From Rotaria sordida (Eukaryota > Rotifera > Eurotatoria > Philodinida > Philodinidae): DNA of 64,000 nucleotides. The notes beneath the pieces were generated by a model. It did not search any database and was not told the DNA's origin. It was given only the letters and a program-made list of their open reading frames with translations. Position 1 is the first letter of the stretch. Every line of letters starts with the position of its first letter. Made by a program: the position numbers and the translations under genes. The DNA lies in NCBI GenBank assembly GCA_905250125.1, contig CAJNOL010000141.1:166667-230666 (forward strand). The letters are read 5' to 3'. Positions 14,517-25,555 of the stretch are shown one piece after another.

Positions 14517-16637
14517 ATGCCAACATCAAGTCAATCTAAAATTCTTTCTGTTATTGATTATCAACTGATCCAACAACAAGCTACTGGTCAAGATGAAATA
14601 ACAAAACCAACTGTTCATATTACTAGTAGTAAAATTTCAGGAAATGAATCAAAACGACGTTCTCAAAAAGATGATCCTCGTTCATCAATAGAGAATAAAA
14701 ATAATGAAGATAATCATTCTCCATCACCTACTAATATAACTGATCGACGACTAAGTTCCAGCAAAAATACCGATGGTAAGATTTATATATAGTTAAAATT
14801 TTTTCGAATCATTATTTTCAAAAAAAAAAAAACAAACAAACAACAAATTCTAATTTTTTCCAGCAAGGTTAAGAAATGTTCGGAGATATCAGAGGCATTA
14901 CAGATGTATGCATCATGATCAGCATCATCCTTCTATTCGTAAGGGTATGGTTATCATACTTGCTCACTATGCTTAAACTTTTCTTATCGTATATCATAAT
15001 CGCTAAAAAAAGAATAGATTTGAACATAATTTAACTATATAATTTCTTTTATATTAGGTTTACAATCAGCACGAACATCTCAACGTAGTGATATATTACA
15101 TGTACCTGTAATAAATCTTAATGATATAGCACATAATCAACCACGAATACCATCAAGTTCTACTAATGTAAATGATAATCGACAAAGCCGAACAGTTAAT
15201 AAAAATGAACGAACAAAACCTTCAGTAGTTGATTCAACAATACAATCATTTCAATATCGTCGAAATTCATTAAATTCAGACAATGATGATCAAATTGAAA
15301 GTGAACATAAATCAAAACAAATTAAAAAATATCCAACACCAATGAGTGCTGAAGAAAATACATCATCACCATCGGATTTTGATTATGGTGATGATGATGA
15401 TGATAATAATTTAAAACGTGAACGTCGACCAAGTTTATTAAATGACAATGCTCGTCGTTTACTTATTTTGGGTACAATACGTCCATCAAAAACTTTTTAT
15501 AAAAATTTATCTGATGCTGATGCTGATCATCTTATGGAATATTTTCGTCGAATGAAAACTACACATCAACGAATGACATCAGAAGAAATACATCAAGAAT
15601 TAACAACTAAATTTGTTGAATATAAACCAAAGATTTGTAAGTTTTTTAAAAAATTCAATTTTTTCAGTGATAACAAATTTTAATGAAATTTTGTAAAAAG
15701 ATTTTTTTATATATTTTTAGTTTTTGATTCGGCTACTGTAACAAAAAGTCAAGTAACACATATTGAAAAAATCATTGAAGAATATGCTGATACAATTCGA
15801 ACACATAAAGCTGAATTTGTTAAACTTGAAAATCCAATGCGTTTTGTTATAAAACAAGTTGATAATAATAAACCCTTAATAACAATACCACGTGAATATA
15901 ATGATTGTTTTATAACACTTGTTACTCGATCAGATCCATTGCGTAAATCAAATTTAGTTACTGAACTTATTAAAGATAAACTTTTAGAAGATGTCAAAGC
16001 TAATTCATTAGATATCAGGTCATATGATATAATAGGCGCTTAAAAAGAAAAAGAAAAATAACTTTCTCATTTTCATTTTCATTTTAGTTATTTTCCCGGT
16101 GGTGTTAATTATGATGTACCACGTGATGAAATTGATGAAAATGGTCAAATGAATGTAGAAACATATCAAAAATTAAAAAAACGTTTAAATAATCGTCAAG
16201 TTTGGTATTTTAATGGACTACCAGAAAAAAAACCCAATGCTTTATTGGCTATTCTTCCACCAGATATAACAATTAATATTGATCATCAACATTTATATGA
16301 TGCTCTTGTTGAACGTTTAAAAACTTTATCAACACAAGAAAATTCTAATCGTGAACAACAAATATTATCAATTCAATTTGTTCCATTAAATTGTATATTA
16401 AATTCAAATGACACGTCAAATCAATATATTGTTGAATGTAATACAATTGAAACAAAACAAAAATTAATGGAGAAACCATTAAAAATTGTTTTAAATAAAC
16501 AATCAATTATTATTGAATTACATTCCTATGATGAAAATATTCATAGAGAATATGAAAAATTTATTAAATCAGAAAAATATCGTGAATTAATTAAAAATCA
16601 TGATGTAGCTGTTAAACGAAAATCAAAAACAAAGTAG
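14517..16637 (+). CDS. hypothetical protein, 588 residues
   Basis: Exons: 14517-14775, 14864-14944, 15058-15636, 15721-16018, 16088-16637; the frame is continuous across all four introns. I do not recognise the family. The N-terminal ~230 residues are disordered and polar, with an acidic DDDDD run at about residue 216. After that comes a more conserved-looking globular half: NARRLLILGTIRPSKTFYK, a helical stretch, then SYFPGGVNYDVPRDEIDENG, QVWYFNGLPEKKPNALLAIL and a C-terminal region alternating beta-like and helical segments that ends in basic residues. No signal peptide or membrane span is seen, so a cytosolic or nuclear protein is likely. Splice sites and coding bias are strong; function is unknown. 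Confidence 0.8.
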
Positions 16638-16865
16638 TGAACGTAACATCATTTCTTTTGTGTTTTTCTTTTTAAAATAATAATAATAAATATATACATG
16701 ATGCAGAAAATAATAGTATGTGTTATCATCAAATGAAAGAAACTAGACTGAAGGCAGGTACCTAATGGAAGGTGAAAGCTGACTCTTTCAAACTATGGCT
16801 CTCTTTAAATACGGTTGAAACGTATTATATGCTATCAATAGATAAGTCTATTTAAATTTGATGGT

Positions 16866-18226
16866 TTAAGGCCCCCCCCCCCCCACCCTCAGAAAAGTCG
16901 ATTTTCGTCAAAAAAATCATTTTTGAGATAGACATATGAGCATGTTGCCTGATTTGTCTAATGTACGAATTCATATAAATAGTTTTGATTTTCGAAGGTT
17001 TTTGGGAGTTTTATGAATGATCTTTGGAACCACTATCCATTCCAAAATACAAGGCCATCGTTTGTTTTTTGAATAACTTTTGATAGGAACAAGATAGAGA
17101 GCTGCGGTTTTCACCGTTGCACAGAGAAGGCCTATGCGCATAAACACATGCTGAAATTTGATTGGTCAGCGATAAAGCAATCAGATTAATTGTTGATGAA
17201 CATTTTGAAAACGATTTTCTGGAGCCATTTTTCAGCTGTCCTTGATTGTTAATGTGATCGTTCAATAGGAAATGTTGTTCTCTTTCGATCTGCGCAAGGC
17301 CGACATTGCTAGCTTGTTCCATTCAAGAGTTATGAGGGTTTTCCTGAGACTTCTAAAGTCAGCTCATCGATCTAGGATCGCCCTGAAAAGTATCTAGGTA
17401 GGGGTAATTCATCATGTTGAGTTGACTGCTGAAATTTGTTTTTCGGTTCGAAATGATCTGACTCTATTATCTCAATAATACCAAAATTTCACAATCTGGC
17501 GGTATATAGAGTAATGAGTCGATATTTCAGGAATATTGAGACAACAGTGTCAAGTGATTTCGGGTCTAAAGACAAATACCACCATTCAACTCAGCATGCT
17601 GAATTACTGCTGCTAAGATGCTTTTTCTGAGTGATTTTCGGTCGATAGGTTAGAACAAAAGGGAGTCTCAGGAAAACCCTTATAACTCTTGAACGAAGCG
17701 TGTGGGTGTAAATCTTCTCTTGTTGATCATCCACATCCATATCCACACCCACACCAACATCCATGCCCATACCCATGCTCACACTCATACCCATACACAA
17801 TCTAATGTACATCTATGAGTGCTTCGACTGACATGTAATAAATTTATGCTTCATCTCAATTTTAAGTTATGATAGCAAGACTATATAAAAAAAAAACTTC
17901 TTTTGCGTTTTTCTCAAAATTGTTTTTTTCGGTAATGATCGAACTGCGAACAAAGTTTTTTTCAATATACTTCAATCTAGAGAGCTGTATTTTTTTTTCA
18001 TCGATAGATACATGCATAGTCTTTGAGATGACGGAAAGGAATTTTCTAATTGGTCGTCAATGATAGAAAAACCGTGGCTTTTTCAGAAAATCTCCTGAAC
18101 GTCAAGGTATAGAGGCGTGAAAGTTTTTTACTAATGTACTTCCATGAGCCCAACATCTATGCAAAGTTTCATCAATATCTCATGCACCCTGTCGAAGTTA
18201 AGATTTTGAGGGGGTGGGGCCCTTAA
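16866..18226. mobile_element. TTAA-flanked non-autonomous DNA transposon, copy A
   Basis: The left end reads TTAA then GGCCCC... (a C-tract) then ACCCTC. The right end reads GAGGGGGTGGGGCCC then TTAA. These are inverted repeats of about 25 bp directly bordered by TTAA on both sides, as produced by piggyBac-type insertion. The core is about 1.35 kb with no transposase frame. Sub-terminal sequence (GATTTTCGTCAAAAAA and following) recurs in copies at 35.1 kb and 51.6 kb. The interior holds a degenerate CCACAC/CCATAC hexamer tract at about 17728-17803. Assignment to piggyBac is inference from the TTAA; the terminal bases are not decisive. Confidence 0.65.
17728..17803. repeat. degenerate CCAYAC hexamer tract (telomere-like)
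   Basis: About twelve consecutive six-base units of the type CCACAT/CCATAT/CCACAC/CCATGC inside transposon copy A. Read on the minus strand they are TGTGGN-type units, close to TGTGGG, the telomere unit reported for the bdelloid Adineta vaga. The low-complexity frame over it (Met/Val/Gly/Asp repeats) is a by-product, not a gene. Confidence 0.6.
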
Positions 18227-19846
18227 ATAAATCTCTATAGCTCCTTTTATAATATTTTCTTTTTGTCATCTTAGATCAAGAAATATGGGTTGTTTTTAGT
18301 CGGAAAACTCGGAAGGATGGTAAGAACTTGGAAGCTAATGAACGGATCCAGCAACTGACTCTTCTTGATTATGATCGGAAACGGCATATTTTCGACGGAA
18401 ACTCATGGATCCGGGTAGCAGAATCATTGACTTGAGTTATGAAAGGCAGAGAAATATACGAGTGATCTTTGAGTAATGCTTATTTTTTTTTATCACGTAA
18501 CTTACTAATTTTAGATTCTGATAAAAACTAGTTTAATAACAAAAATGGTTCTACAATTCGATTCGTAGAAAATAATATTTCTGAATGATTAATTCTTCTG
18601 GAATATGTTGTTTTCTAGAGCTAAGGAAAAATAATCGCATTTTGAAAGATCAGTGAGGAAATCATGTTTTATTCGTTTCCGATTCGATATAAATAGATGC
18701 ATGAAAACCGAATAAACAATACAGAAGAGCGGATCAATCGTGTAGTATGAAACCAATGGACATTTGAATAGGATAATATAACTGATGTTCGTGTCAAATG
18801 CTAAAGACATAAAACTCTAAAATGAACAGATAAGCTGGAGCATTGAACAAAATACAAAACTTGGATTTTATTAAGAGAAAAAGAACTCATGGAGACATTG
18901 ATATCGTTTGAAATTTCATGTTAGAATAAACATACTATGTTCTAGAGTTTTTTTTAGCTATTTTCCAAATTTTAATAGACTATAAATTTTGGTATTCATA
19001 AATATCGTTCATTCATCTTGGTTATAATGTTTGGAATCTATCAGCGACCGAATGTAGCCTTCAAAACATGAAGATTATTACTCCTCCCCATACTAAACAG
19101 AAGCGAAATAAAATGTCTATATCAATGAATCTGGATGCTTTACCTTAAATAAAACTTTTTTTGTTCTATTACTCACAAATACATCGCCTGAAAACAGTGA
19201 ACTCGATCCACATATCGCTAGATTTTACGTTCCTAGATTAAGTTTCCTCGACTATTGAAAGAGATTGAGCTTAAAAAATAAAGATCCAAAACAATAGAAA
19301 ACTTAACTTGAACTAAAGAACCTTTTCGTTTTTGTTATCATGCCTAAGACATTGTGTTTTTATTTAATATTAATTCAATTAAACATAATTTTAGTTATCA
19401 ATCACAGAATGTAGATATTTCCAATTTTTTCTTGTGGAAAATAACATCCATGACATATCGGTTCAGTCTTAGTAGTCTATTAAAATTTAGCAAAAAAGCT
19501 ATGAAGGTTTCGTCTTGTGATTCGAGTCGAGTATACAATAGCGCATCGCTTGAGAAAGCAAGATCAACTTTTTATCATAGAATTACATGTAAAACAAGAA
19601 ATGTTGAAAAACTTATGTTACATCCAATATTATTATTTGTGATCGACATTTTTTTCTTGTTAACATATTCAATTCATTTTTTTTTGGTATCATTATTTTC
19701 AAAAATTATAATATTCAACTAACTGTAACTTATTTACTGAACTAAGAATTAAAAATCAAAAGAAAAAGAATGATTAGTTTTTATTAACATAGAAAAAATT
19801 TATCGATTTCTCTATTGTCTTTATCAATAATCGATCAACTTGAACT
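18227..19846. other. gene-free stretch
   Basis: No exon chain was found on either strand. A 122-codon frame at 19354-19722 ends in hydrophobic residues but has no start context, similarity or splice partners. The 18280-18480 part is GC-richer than average and may be old repeat sequence. Confidence 0.4.
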
Positions 19847-22109
19847 TTAATTATCACGCCAATATTCATATCCTCCATGTTGTTTAATAACCATTTGAAT
19901 AATAGATTCATGTGATGCATGTACATTATAATGATGATCAAGTCGAACCCATTTTACGTTTGTTGCATCATCGCCTATAAAAGAAAAAGACAAGTTTCAA
20001 AAGAAAAAACGCGCATCAATTTTCTAAATCTTATTTTGATTGTATTATTACATGAATAAAATACTTTCTTCAAACATTTCTATTATGATTGATTTCGAAA
20101 TACAAATAATCAACTATCATTAATAGATTTTATTTTCATATTTTTCGAAAACGTCTAAATATAATGATTGGATTAAAAAGAAAATGAACAAAAAGTTGGT
20201 AAAAAATATATCAAAATTTAATCCATCAAAAAATTTATCTCGAATAAAATCTCTTATTAAACCACCACCACCACGTACATCATGGGAACTTTTACTCGAT
20301 GATTACTTAAAAGATCCTAATTTTAAATCAAATTTAACGCCTAAATTATCACCGAATAATTCTCCATCATATAAACAATCAACACTTCCTTTATCTCAGC
20401 CTGTTTCATCTATTCCTTTTCAACAAACATTTATTCCATCATCTTATTATCAATATCCATTATATTCATCTTATATTCCATATCAAACAAAATCTTGTCT
20501 TCCTCCACGTCGTTATCAAATGAGTCTTGATGAACTTGTTTATTTAATTAGTCAAGTTGGTCGATCTGATTTATATCGTGAAATGGTACAATATATCAAA
20601 GCACAACAATTATCAACATCATCCAATATATCTTCTTCTCATATTAATAATAGATCATCAAATATGAATGCTAATTCAAAACGAACAACAACAGACAAAT
20701 TTTTATTGAATAATATGAAGAAGAAACACTGTCATATTTCTTCTCAAGTTCAAGATGAATTAATTAAAAAAGTGAATCGATTAAAAATCAAATAATTACC
20801 TGCTTCTAATTCCAAATCTTTTGTTAATTCACCTGTTTCATCATGCACATTTATTGCTTCAGTTTCTGTCCAAGCATTATCTATAATAAACGAAGAGAAT
20901 AAACTTTTCTCTTACTTCAATTCAATTTTATGAAACACAATCTAAAAGAAGGGCTGAAGCATAAGAGTAAAAGTTTGGACACTGCCTCTTTCTCACAGAC
21001 TGTGACAGATACTAGGCAGAGACCATCACAGACCGTATATCAATAACATCTCGTTATAATATATGCACTACTTCCTGATTGTATTTCTAGAGGATTAGGT
21101 AAACGGATGATGAAGAAATGTTTCCCACAATAAATAGAATAAAACAGTCTTCCAATAGTTAGCGGAGACAGCTGCATCATGTTTCATATTATAATTCTGT
21201 AGGAATTGTACCAATAGCTTTTTACCTGTATTTCTAGGATCATCAACATAACCTTTGTATACCTATTTAAAAGTAATAAATTCATATAGATTATTTTAAA
21301 TAATAAAATTTGTTCTTACTGAATTAGCTTTTTTAAATAATTTATCAACCTGTTTGATAACATCAGGATTTGAATTCAAAGCTTCTTCAATAAATTCTCG
21401 TTTGACTGCTGCTAATGCATGTTCACTAAACAAAGAATTATTAGTCAAATATATGAGATACATAATAAATCTTTACCCTGGATCAATCATACCACCAGGT
21501 AAAGCTAAACGACCATTATCTTTTCGATTAATGAGTATAATTTCTAAAACTTTTTGTGTACTATCACGTTGATGTTTTGACCAACGTGTTACAAGCGAAT
21601 CACCAGCATGATTTGGTCCCCATCGACCAAGTAAACCACGACCTGATACTATAAATAATGTTTGTTGTGTAATTTAAATTCGAAATATATAAATTTCGAT
21701 GCATACTTCCCATACGACCTTGAGGATTTTTCGGTCGATTTGTATCTTCATCAATTTCATACACACCCATAAAACTTCTTCGATCAATTTGTCCATCAAG
21801 TTCATTATAATGTTTAATCTTTTTTCTATAAAAATAAATTTATAGAGAAGATATCATAATGTTTTAACGTTCTTACGTATTAACATCATCAGCCCATGGT
21901 GGATTTTTTAAAACTTTTTGTGCTGTATATTCAACTGGTTTATAATCAGGCCAATTGACACTCCAAGGAACTTTTTCATCGGGTACAATTGTTCTCTGAT
22001 TAATAATAAATTTAATGAAAATTCATGTTTTAGTGTAATAAAATCTTACATAAACATCTGTAGTGCCAGGGTAGGGTGACAAACGATCTTTCATATGCAG
22101 ATTAGCCAT
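19847..22109 (-). CDS. NUDT9: ADP-ribose pyrophosphatase, NUDT9 family
   Basis: Nudix hydrolase that splits ADP-ribose into AMP and ribose 5-phosphate. Exons (descending): 22109-22050, 21995-21877, 21825-21707, 21648-21477, 21425-21320, 21262-21226, 20880-20800, 19974-19847; 273 residues. Family blocks in order: YPGTTDVY near the N-terminus, [63 protein letters not shown], and a C-terminal block with KWVRLD. The Nudix box (G-x5-E-x7-REFIEE, about residues 152-171) is intact, so the enzyme should be active, unlike TRPM2 NUDT9-H domains, where it is altered. The protein is shorter than human NUDT9 and begins almost at the catalytic region, so there is no obvious mitochondrial presequence. An 825-bp intron houses an antisense gene. 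Confidence 0.93.
20184..20795 (+). CDS. hypothetical nested gene inside a NUDT9 intron
   Basis: Uninterrupted 203-codon frame on the strand opposite NUDT9, lying wholly within its intron (19975-20799). Its stop codon ends 4 bp before the NUDT9 exon at 20800. I do not recognise the family. The product is basic, begins [19 protein letters not shown], and has [19 protein letters not shown] near residue 28. A Pro/Ser/Tyr-rich middle follows, then a helix-prone block [20 protein letters not shown], and the tail is Ser/Asn- and Lys-rich. No signal peptide or membrane segment. The length in AT-rich DNA, the structured block, and proline/serine codons with A/T third bases like the neighbours argue for a real single-exon gene. 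A retrocopy is possible; no poly-A tail is obvious. Confidence 0.68.
   Translation: MNKKLVKNISKFNPSKNLSRIKSLIKPPPPRTSWELLLDDYLKDPNFKSNLTPKLSPNNSPSYKQSTLPLSQPVSSIPFQQTFIPSSYYQYPLYSSYIPYQTKSCLPPRRYQMSLDELVYLISQVGRSDLYREMVQYIKAQQLSTSSNISSSHINNRSSNMNANSKRTTTDKFLLNNMKKKHCHISSQVQDELIKKVNRLKIK
20935..21060. repeat. dispersed intronic repeat, copy 1
   Basis: Within the NUDT9 intron 20881-21225. It begins GAAACACAATCTAAAAGAAG and shares a diverged stretch of at least about 50 bp with a segment at about 59820-59870 in the NDUFAF3 intron (GAAACACAATCTAATAGAAA). Family type is unknown. Confidence 0.45.
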
Positions 22110-22529
22110 TGTTATTGATTGAATTAGATATGAAGCTAAGTGTCGAAAAATTAAAGGATTATATTGCTGTCGATGCATCCACAAAATACTCATTATAATT
22201 GGTATAAGAAATATAAATTTAGACGGCAGTTTGAGATGTTTATTTTTCTAGAAAATAAATGATCAAATCAATATTCAGTATTGTTTTTCTATGTTAACTG
22301 AAGGAACGATAAAAAAAATTTGCTAATATAAAAAAAAACAAATTACAAAGTACTTTTTCGACAACAATTAAATGACAAATGAAGATTATAATAATAATTA
22401 TTTTCTTTTATTTCTACATGTGCAAAGAATCTTAAAGACAAATGCAATTTACGTAGTTACTTTTTTCTTCCTCGAATTTCCATATGTTCATATCAGAATT
22501 AATCTCACAATTTATCAAGGAACCTCTTC

Positions 22530-23266
22530 GGTACACCCTACTTTCATCGAAAAATACTACTATAAAAATATTGCACAATACAAATCTCGAACGATGAAAA
22601 TATCGAATATAAAAATATTGGAAAGGAAAATGTTGAATGACAAAAATACCGTCTAGTAAAAAGATCGAAAGGTAAAAACGATGTCTGGATTGAATATCGA
22701 AACTATACGAACTACTATTTTGTTGTAAATAACTGTGAGATATTTTTACTTTATTTGAAGAATTAATGAATAAAAAAAAGCTTTTTGAAATAAGTCAATA
22801 GTTCAAAAAAAAAACAAAAGATTTGGATGAATAAATTCGCTAAAGTTACAACTTTCAACTCTGTTTGTGGTATAGGTGTTGGTGTGGATGTAGGTGTGGG
22901 TGTGTGGTGTGTATGGATATCGGCGTTTCTGAATCTAATACGTTTATCGCACGTCCACACCTGTACCCTGATCTAATATACCAATCAGAATAGTTGCTCG
23001 ATGAATCGTTTCGCATCGATCGGCTCACGGTGTCATCTTTGTTTCTAATATTAAGCATACATCTCATATTTCATTTCAGTAACTTTAAACGTCAGAAATC
23101 TTATACAATGCGTATGTTGCGATATATTTATTGTTCGATATTTCAGTATTTCGACATCGCTATTTTTCAATATTTTTACATTCCATATTTTCATATTCGA
23201 CATTTCTAGTCTTCGAGATTTTTAATTTCGACATTTTTATTTTCGATGAAAGTAGGGGGACTCACC
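22530..23266. mobile_element. fold-back element with 5-bp TSD
   Basis: Terminal inverted repeats: left GGTACACCCTACTTTCATCG, right the complement of CGATGAAAGTAGGGGGACTCACC. The element is flanked by TCTTC on both sides (22525-22529 and 23267-23271), consistent with a target-site duplication. Inside each arm is a run of imperfect ~8-12 bp units built on AAAATATCGAA/TATTTCGACAT. The centre (22866-22915) holds a GT-rich hexamer tract. There is no transposase frame, so it is a non-autonomous element of unknown superfamily. Confidence 0.7.
22866..22915. repeat. GGTGTGGATGTA/TGTGGG-like hexamer tract
   Basis: Near-tandem TGTTGG/TGTGGA/TGTAGG/TGTGGG units at the centre of the fold-back element, the same motif class as the tract in transposon copy A but in opposite orientation. 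Confidence 0.55.
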
Positions 23267-23309
23267 TCTTCAGATATTTTATTCCGCGATATCAATAATT
23301 TTTTATCCA

Positions 23310-23855
23310 TGAATGCGACATAGTATTCTAAGAAAAATCCTAAAACGATTTCGGTTCCTATTTGAGATTTGGCTATGCTATCGGATTTTTAATATGTCTG
23401 TTATTCTAGAGGCTCCTGTACAACCACAGGTTTTTGGACAAATCGTACGTTTAAATTTTCATCTGAAACTTTGCACATATAGAAAACTCAACTAGACTAA
23501 CTTCCATAAAAGAATTCAGAAGTTGTAAGCAAAGTCTCTTTGACATACGAGGCTTTCAAAAAATGCATGTTATATACACTTTGCATGGAAAAGAGTCTGT
23601 ATCCTGAAAGTTCCATATTTCGAAGTGACTTTGCTCAAAATTTCTGAATTTATTATAAAAGTTAGTCTAGTTGAGGTCTCTATATGCGTTAAGTTTCAGA
23701 TCGAAATTCGAAAACCAAAGATTTTTTCAAAAATCTGGGAGTCGTACAGTTGGTTCTAGAAAATAGACGTATTAGAAATTCGATAGCTTAGTCAATTCTC
23801 AATAGAAATCCAAATCATTTCAGGGTTTTCATTAGAATACTATGTGATATGCACA
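23310..23855. mobile_element. fold-back element, ~545 bp
   Basis: Arms of more than 200 bp are imperfect reverse complements. The left begins near GCGACATAGTATTCTAAG (23315) and matches the complement of CATTAGAATACTATGTG (about 23830-23846). Further matching blocks include AACTCAACTAGACTAACTT (left) and AAGTTAGTCTAGTTGAGGT (right). It lies immediately beside the next fold-back unit. No coding capacity. Confidence 0.68.
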
Positions 23856-24347
23856 GAGTGTTCCAAAAGTCAGCCCGCGAGATAAGACTACGATAACTTT
23901 GCAATGATTCAAGCGATTCACATGAGATTTTAATCCTTTCATAGAATACTCTCGGAAGTTTTACTTCATATGATTTTACTCATAATTATTGCTTCAAATA
24001 ATCGACGTCAACATTAAGGTACGAAACTATTCGTTTCGCAACATTTGTAAAAAATCGGTACATAAAGCTTGTTTCGACATCGTCGTAATAAATAAGAATC
24101 GACGATGAAATCACAATAATCTTGGAACATGTGTTATGCATTGACTTTCTATATATGTTTCGAAACATATGATTTCATGCTCTAACGTAGATGCTAATCA
24201 TTTGAAACAATAGTTATAGGTGAAATCATATGAAATAAAACTTCCAAGAATATCTTATAAAATGATGAAAAGCTCATATGAATCGCTTGAATCGTTGAAG
24301 AGCTATTGCAGTTTTATTTGACGGTTGACTTTTGCAGCATCTTGTAT
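23853..24347. mobile_element. fold-back element, ~495 bp
   Basis: The left arm starts ACAGAGTGTTCCAAAAGTCA and the right arm ends with the complement of ACAAGATGCTGCAAAAGTCA. The arms run about 140 bp, including GATTCAAGCGATTCACATGA (left) versus TCATATGAATCGCTTGAATC (right), around a ~200-bp loop. It abuts the preceding element with only a few bases between, so three fold-back units are stacked from 22.53 to 24.35 kb. Confidence 0.68.
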
Positions 24348-24991
24348 AGGCAAAAAATCATTGAAGTCAGAAGGAGGCATCTGAAAAGGTTCATTCGTTA
24401 GTTCATAGAAAAAAATATATTTATCATCAATTGAATTTTTTATTTGAAAGTTATTTTATCACAGAACAAATAACCTTTCGAATAAAAATGTCAATCAGTT
24501 GATATTATTATGCAAGAATTAGTTCAAGAGTTTTGGCAGAATTCGAAAAATTTTTCTTCAGAACTTTTAACACTAGTCTATCTAAAAGCTAGACAGACTA
24601 ATAAAAAGTTGTACAACTAATACATTATTAAGAAAAATACCAAAGAATAAATTAATGGTTTTTTTTTCAATACTATCATATTATTAAAAATCTTCAGATA
24701 ACTCTATAAACTAATCAAACAATAATAATTCAAATGAAATAAAGATGGGTAGAATCTTTTTATTACCTATAAGTGAAACAGAAAAAGGAGCATCATGTCC
24801 GTTTCAGTATGAAAGCACAAAAAGATCAGTTATGGGGACAAGAAAAACAGAATACAAAAAAAACAAAAAACAATGAGAATATTATCTCAAACTATACTAA
24901 CAACATCATCACTGAATGGCCAATTAGCCTAAAAAACAGCAATCACACGCACACACTAATGTTCTTTTTGTTTGTTATTATTTTTGTTAAA
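24348..24991. other. gene-free stretch, 3' flank of MIX23
   Basis: AT-rich DNA between the fold-back cluster and the MIX23 stop codon. No gene was seen. Confidence 0.4.
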
Positions 24992-25555
24992 TCATTTCAA
25001 TGATGAAAATGTTGAAGTGGTTTTAGAAGGCGTATAAAAATCTCGACAACGTTCATAAAATGCCTCAAAAAAAAAGAACAATCAAAATAGATAATCGAGA
25101 AAATTATATTTTTTTTTGTTTGATTTACTTTCTCAGTATTTGTTCGAACAATTTCTTCAACATTATGTTCATTTTGTAATTGTCGTCGTTGAAATATTAA
25201 TGTTTTACGATAACTATCATTCGAATCATTTTGTTCTATTAAAACATTTGTACGTGATATACAAGAAGAAATTAATTCATTACGATATGTTGCACGTGAT
25301 GCAATCTAAATATTAAAATGAAATTTAAAGAAAAGATTTTAAAAAACAAAAAGAAACTCAAAATACATCATCCCCAAGTTTTTGACATTGTTTTTCTGCG
25401 TCAGAACCTTGCGAACGAAATGTAGCTGTAAGAACCGTTGTATTAAGTGTATTCATAATTAAATCATCTAATTTTCTTAAATCTTTTAAATGATTTTGAA
25501 ATTGAAGATAATCATCACAAATACGAAGATCTTTGGTCATTTCTGATATGTTCAT
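24992..25555 (-). CDS. MIX23: MIX23 / CCDC58 mitochondrial intermembrane-space protein
   Basis: Small conserved protein (CCDC58 in vertebrates) that affects protein import through the mitochondrial intermembrane space. Exons (descending): 25555-25367, 25305-25129, 25063-24992; 145 residues, essentially the usual family length. Recognisable blocks: CDDYLQFQNHLKDLRKLDD, then LNTTVLTATF, then the C-terminal AFYERCRDFYTP matching the FNERCRIHF block of the vertebrate protein. Four cysteines (ICDDY, KQCQKL, SSCISR, YERCRD) sit at positions equivalent to the family's conserved cysteines, which form twin-disulfide structure. Strongly helical, with no membrane segment. Confidence 0.88.

Noticed and set aside
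16870..16884. C homopolymer as an independent feature
   Set aside because: It is part of the terminal repeat of transposon copy A.
17591..17812. Met/Val/Gly/Asp repeat frame
   Set aside because: Translation of the degenerate hexamer tract inside transposon copy A.
19354..19722. 122-codon frame with a hydrophobic end
   Set aside because: No coding bias, no partner exons, no family; hydrophobicity comes from T-runs.
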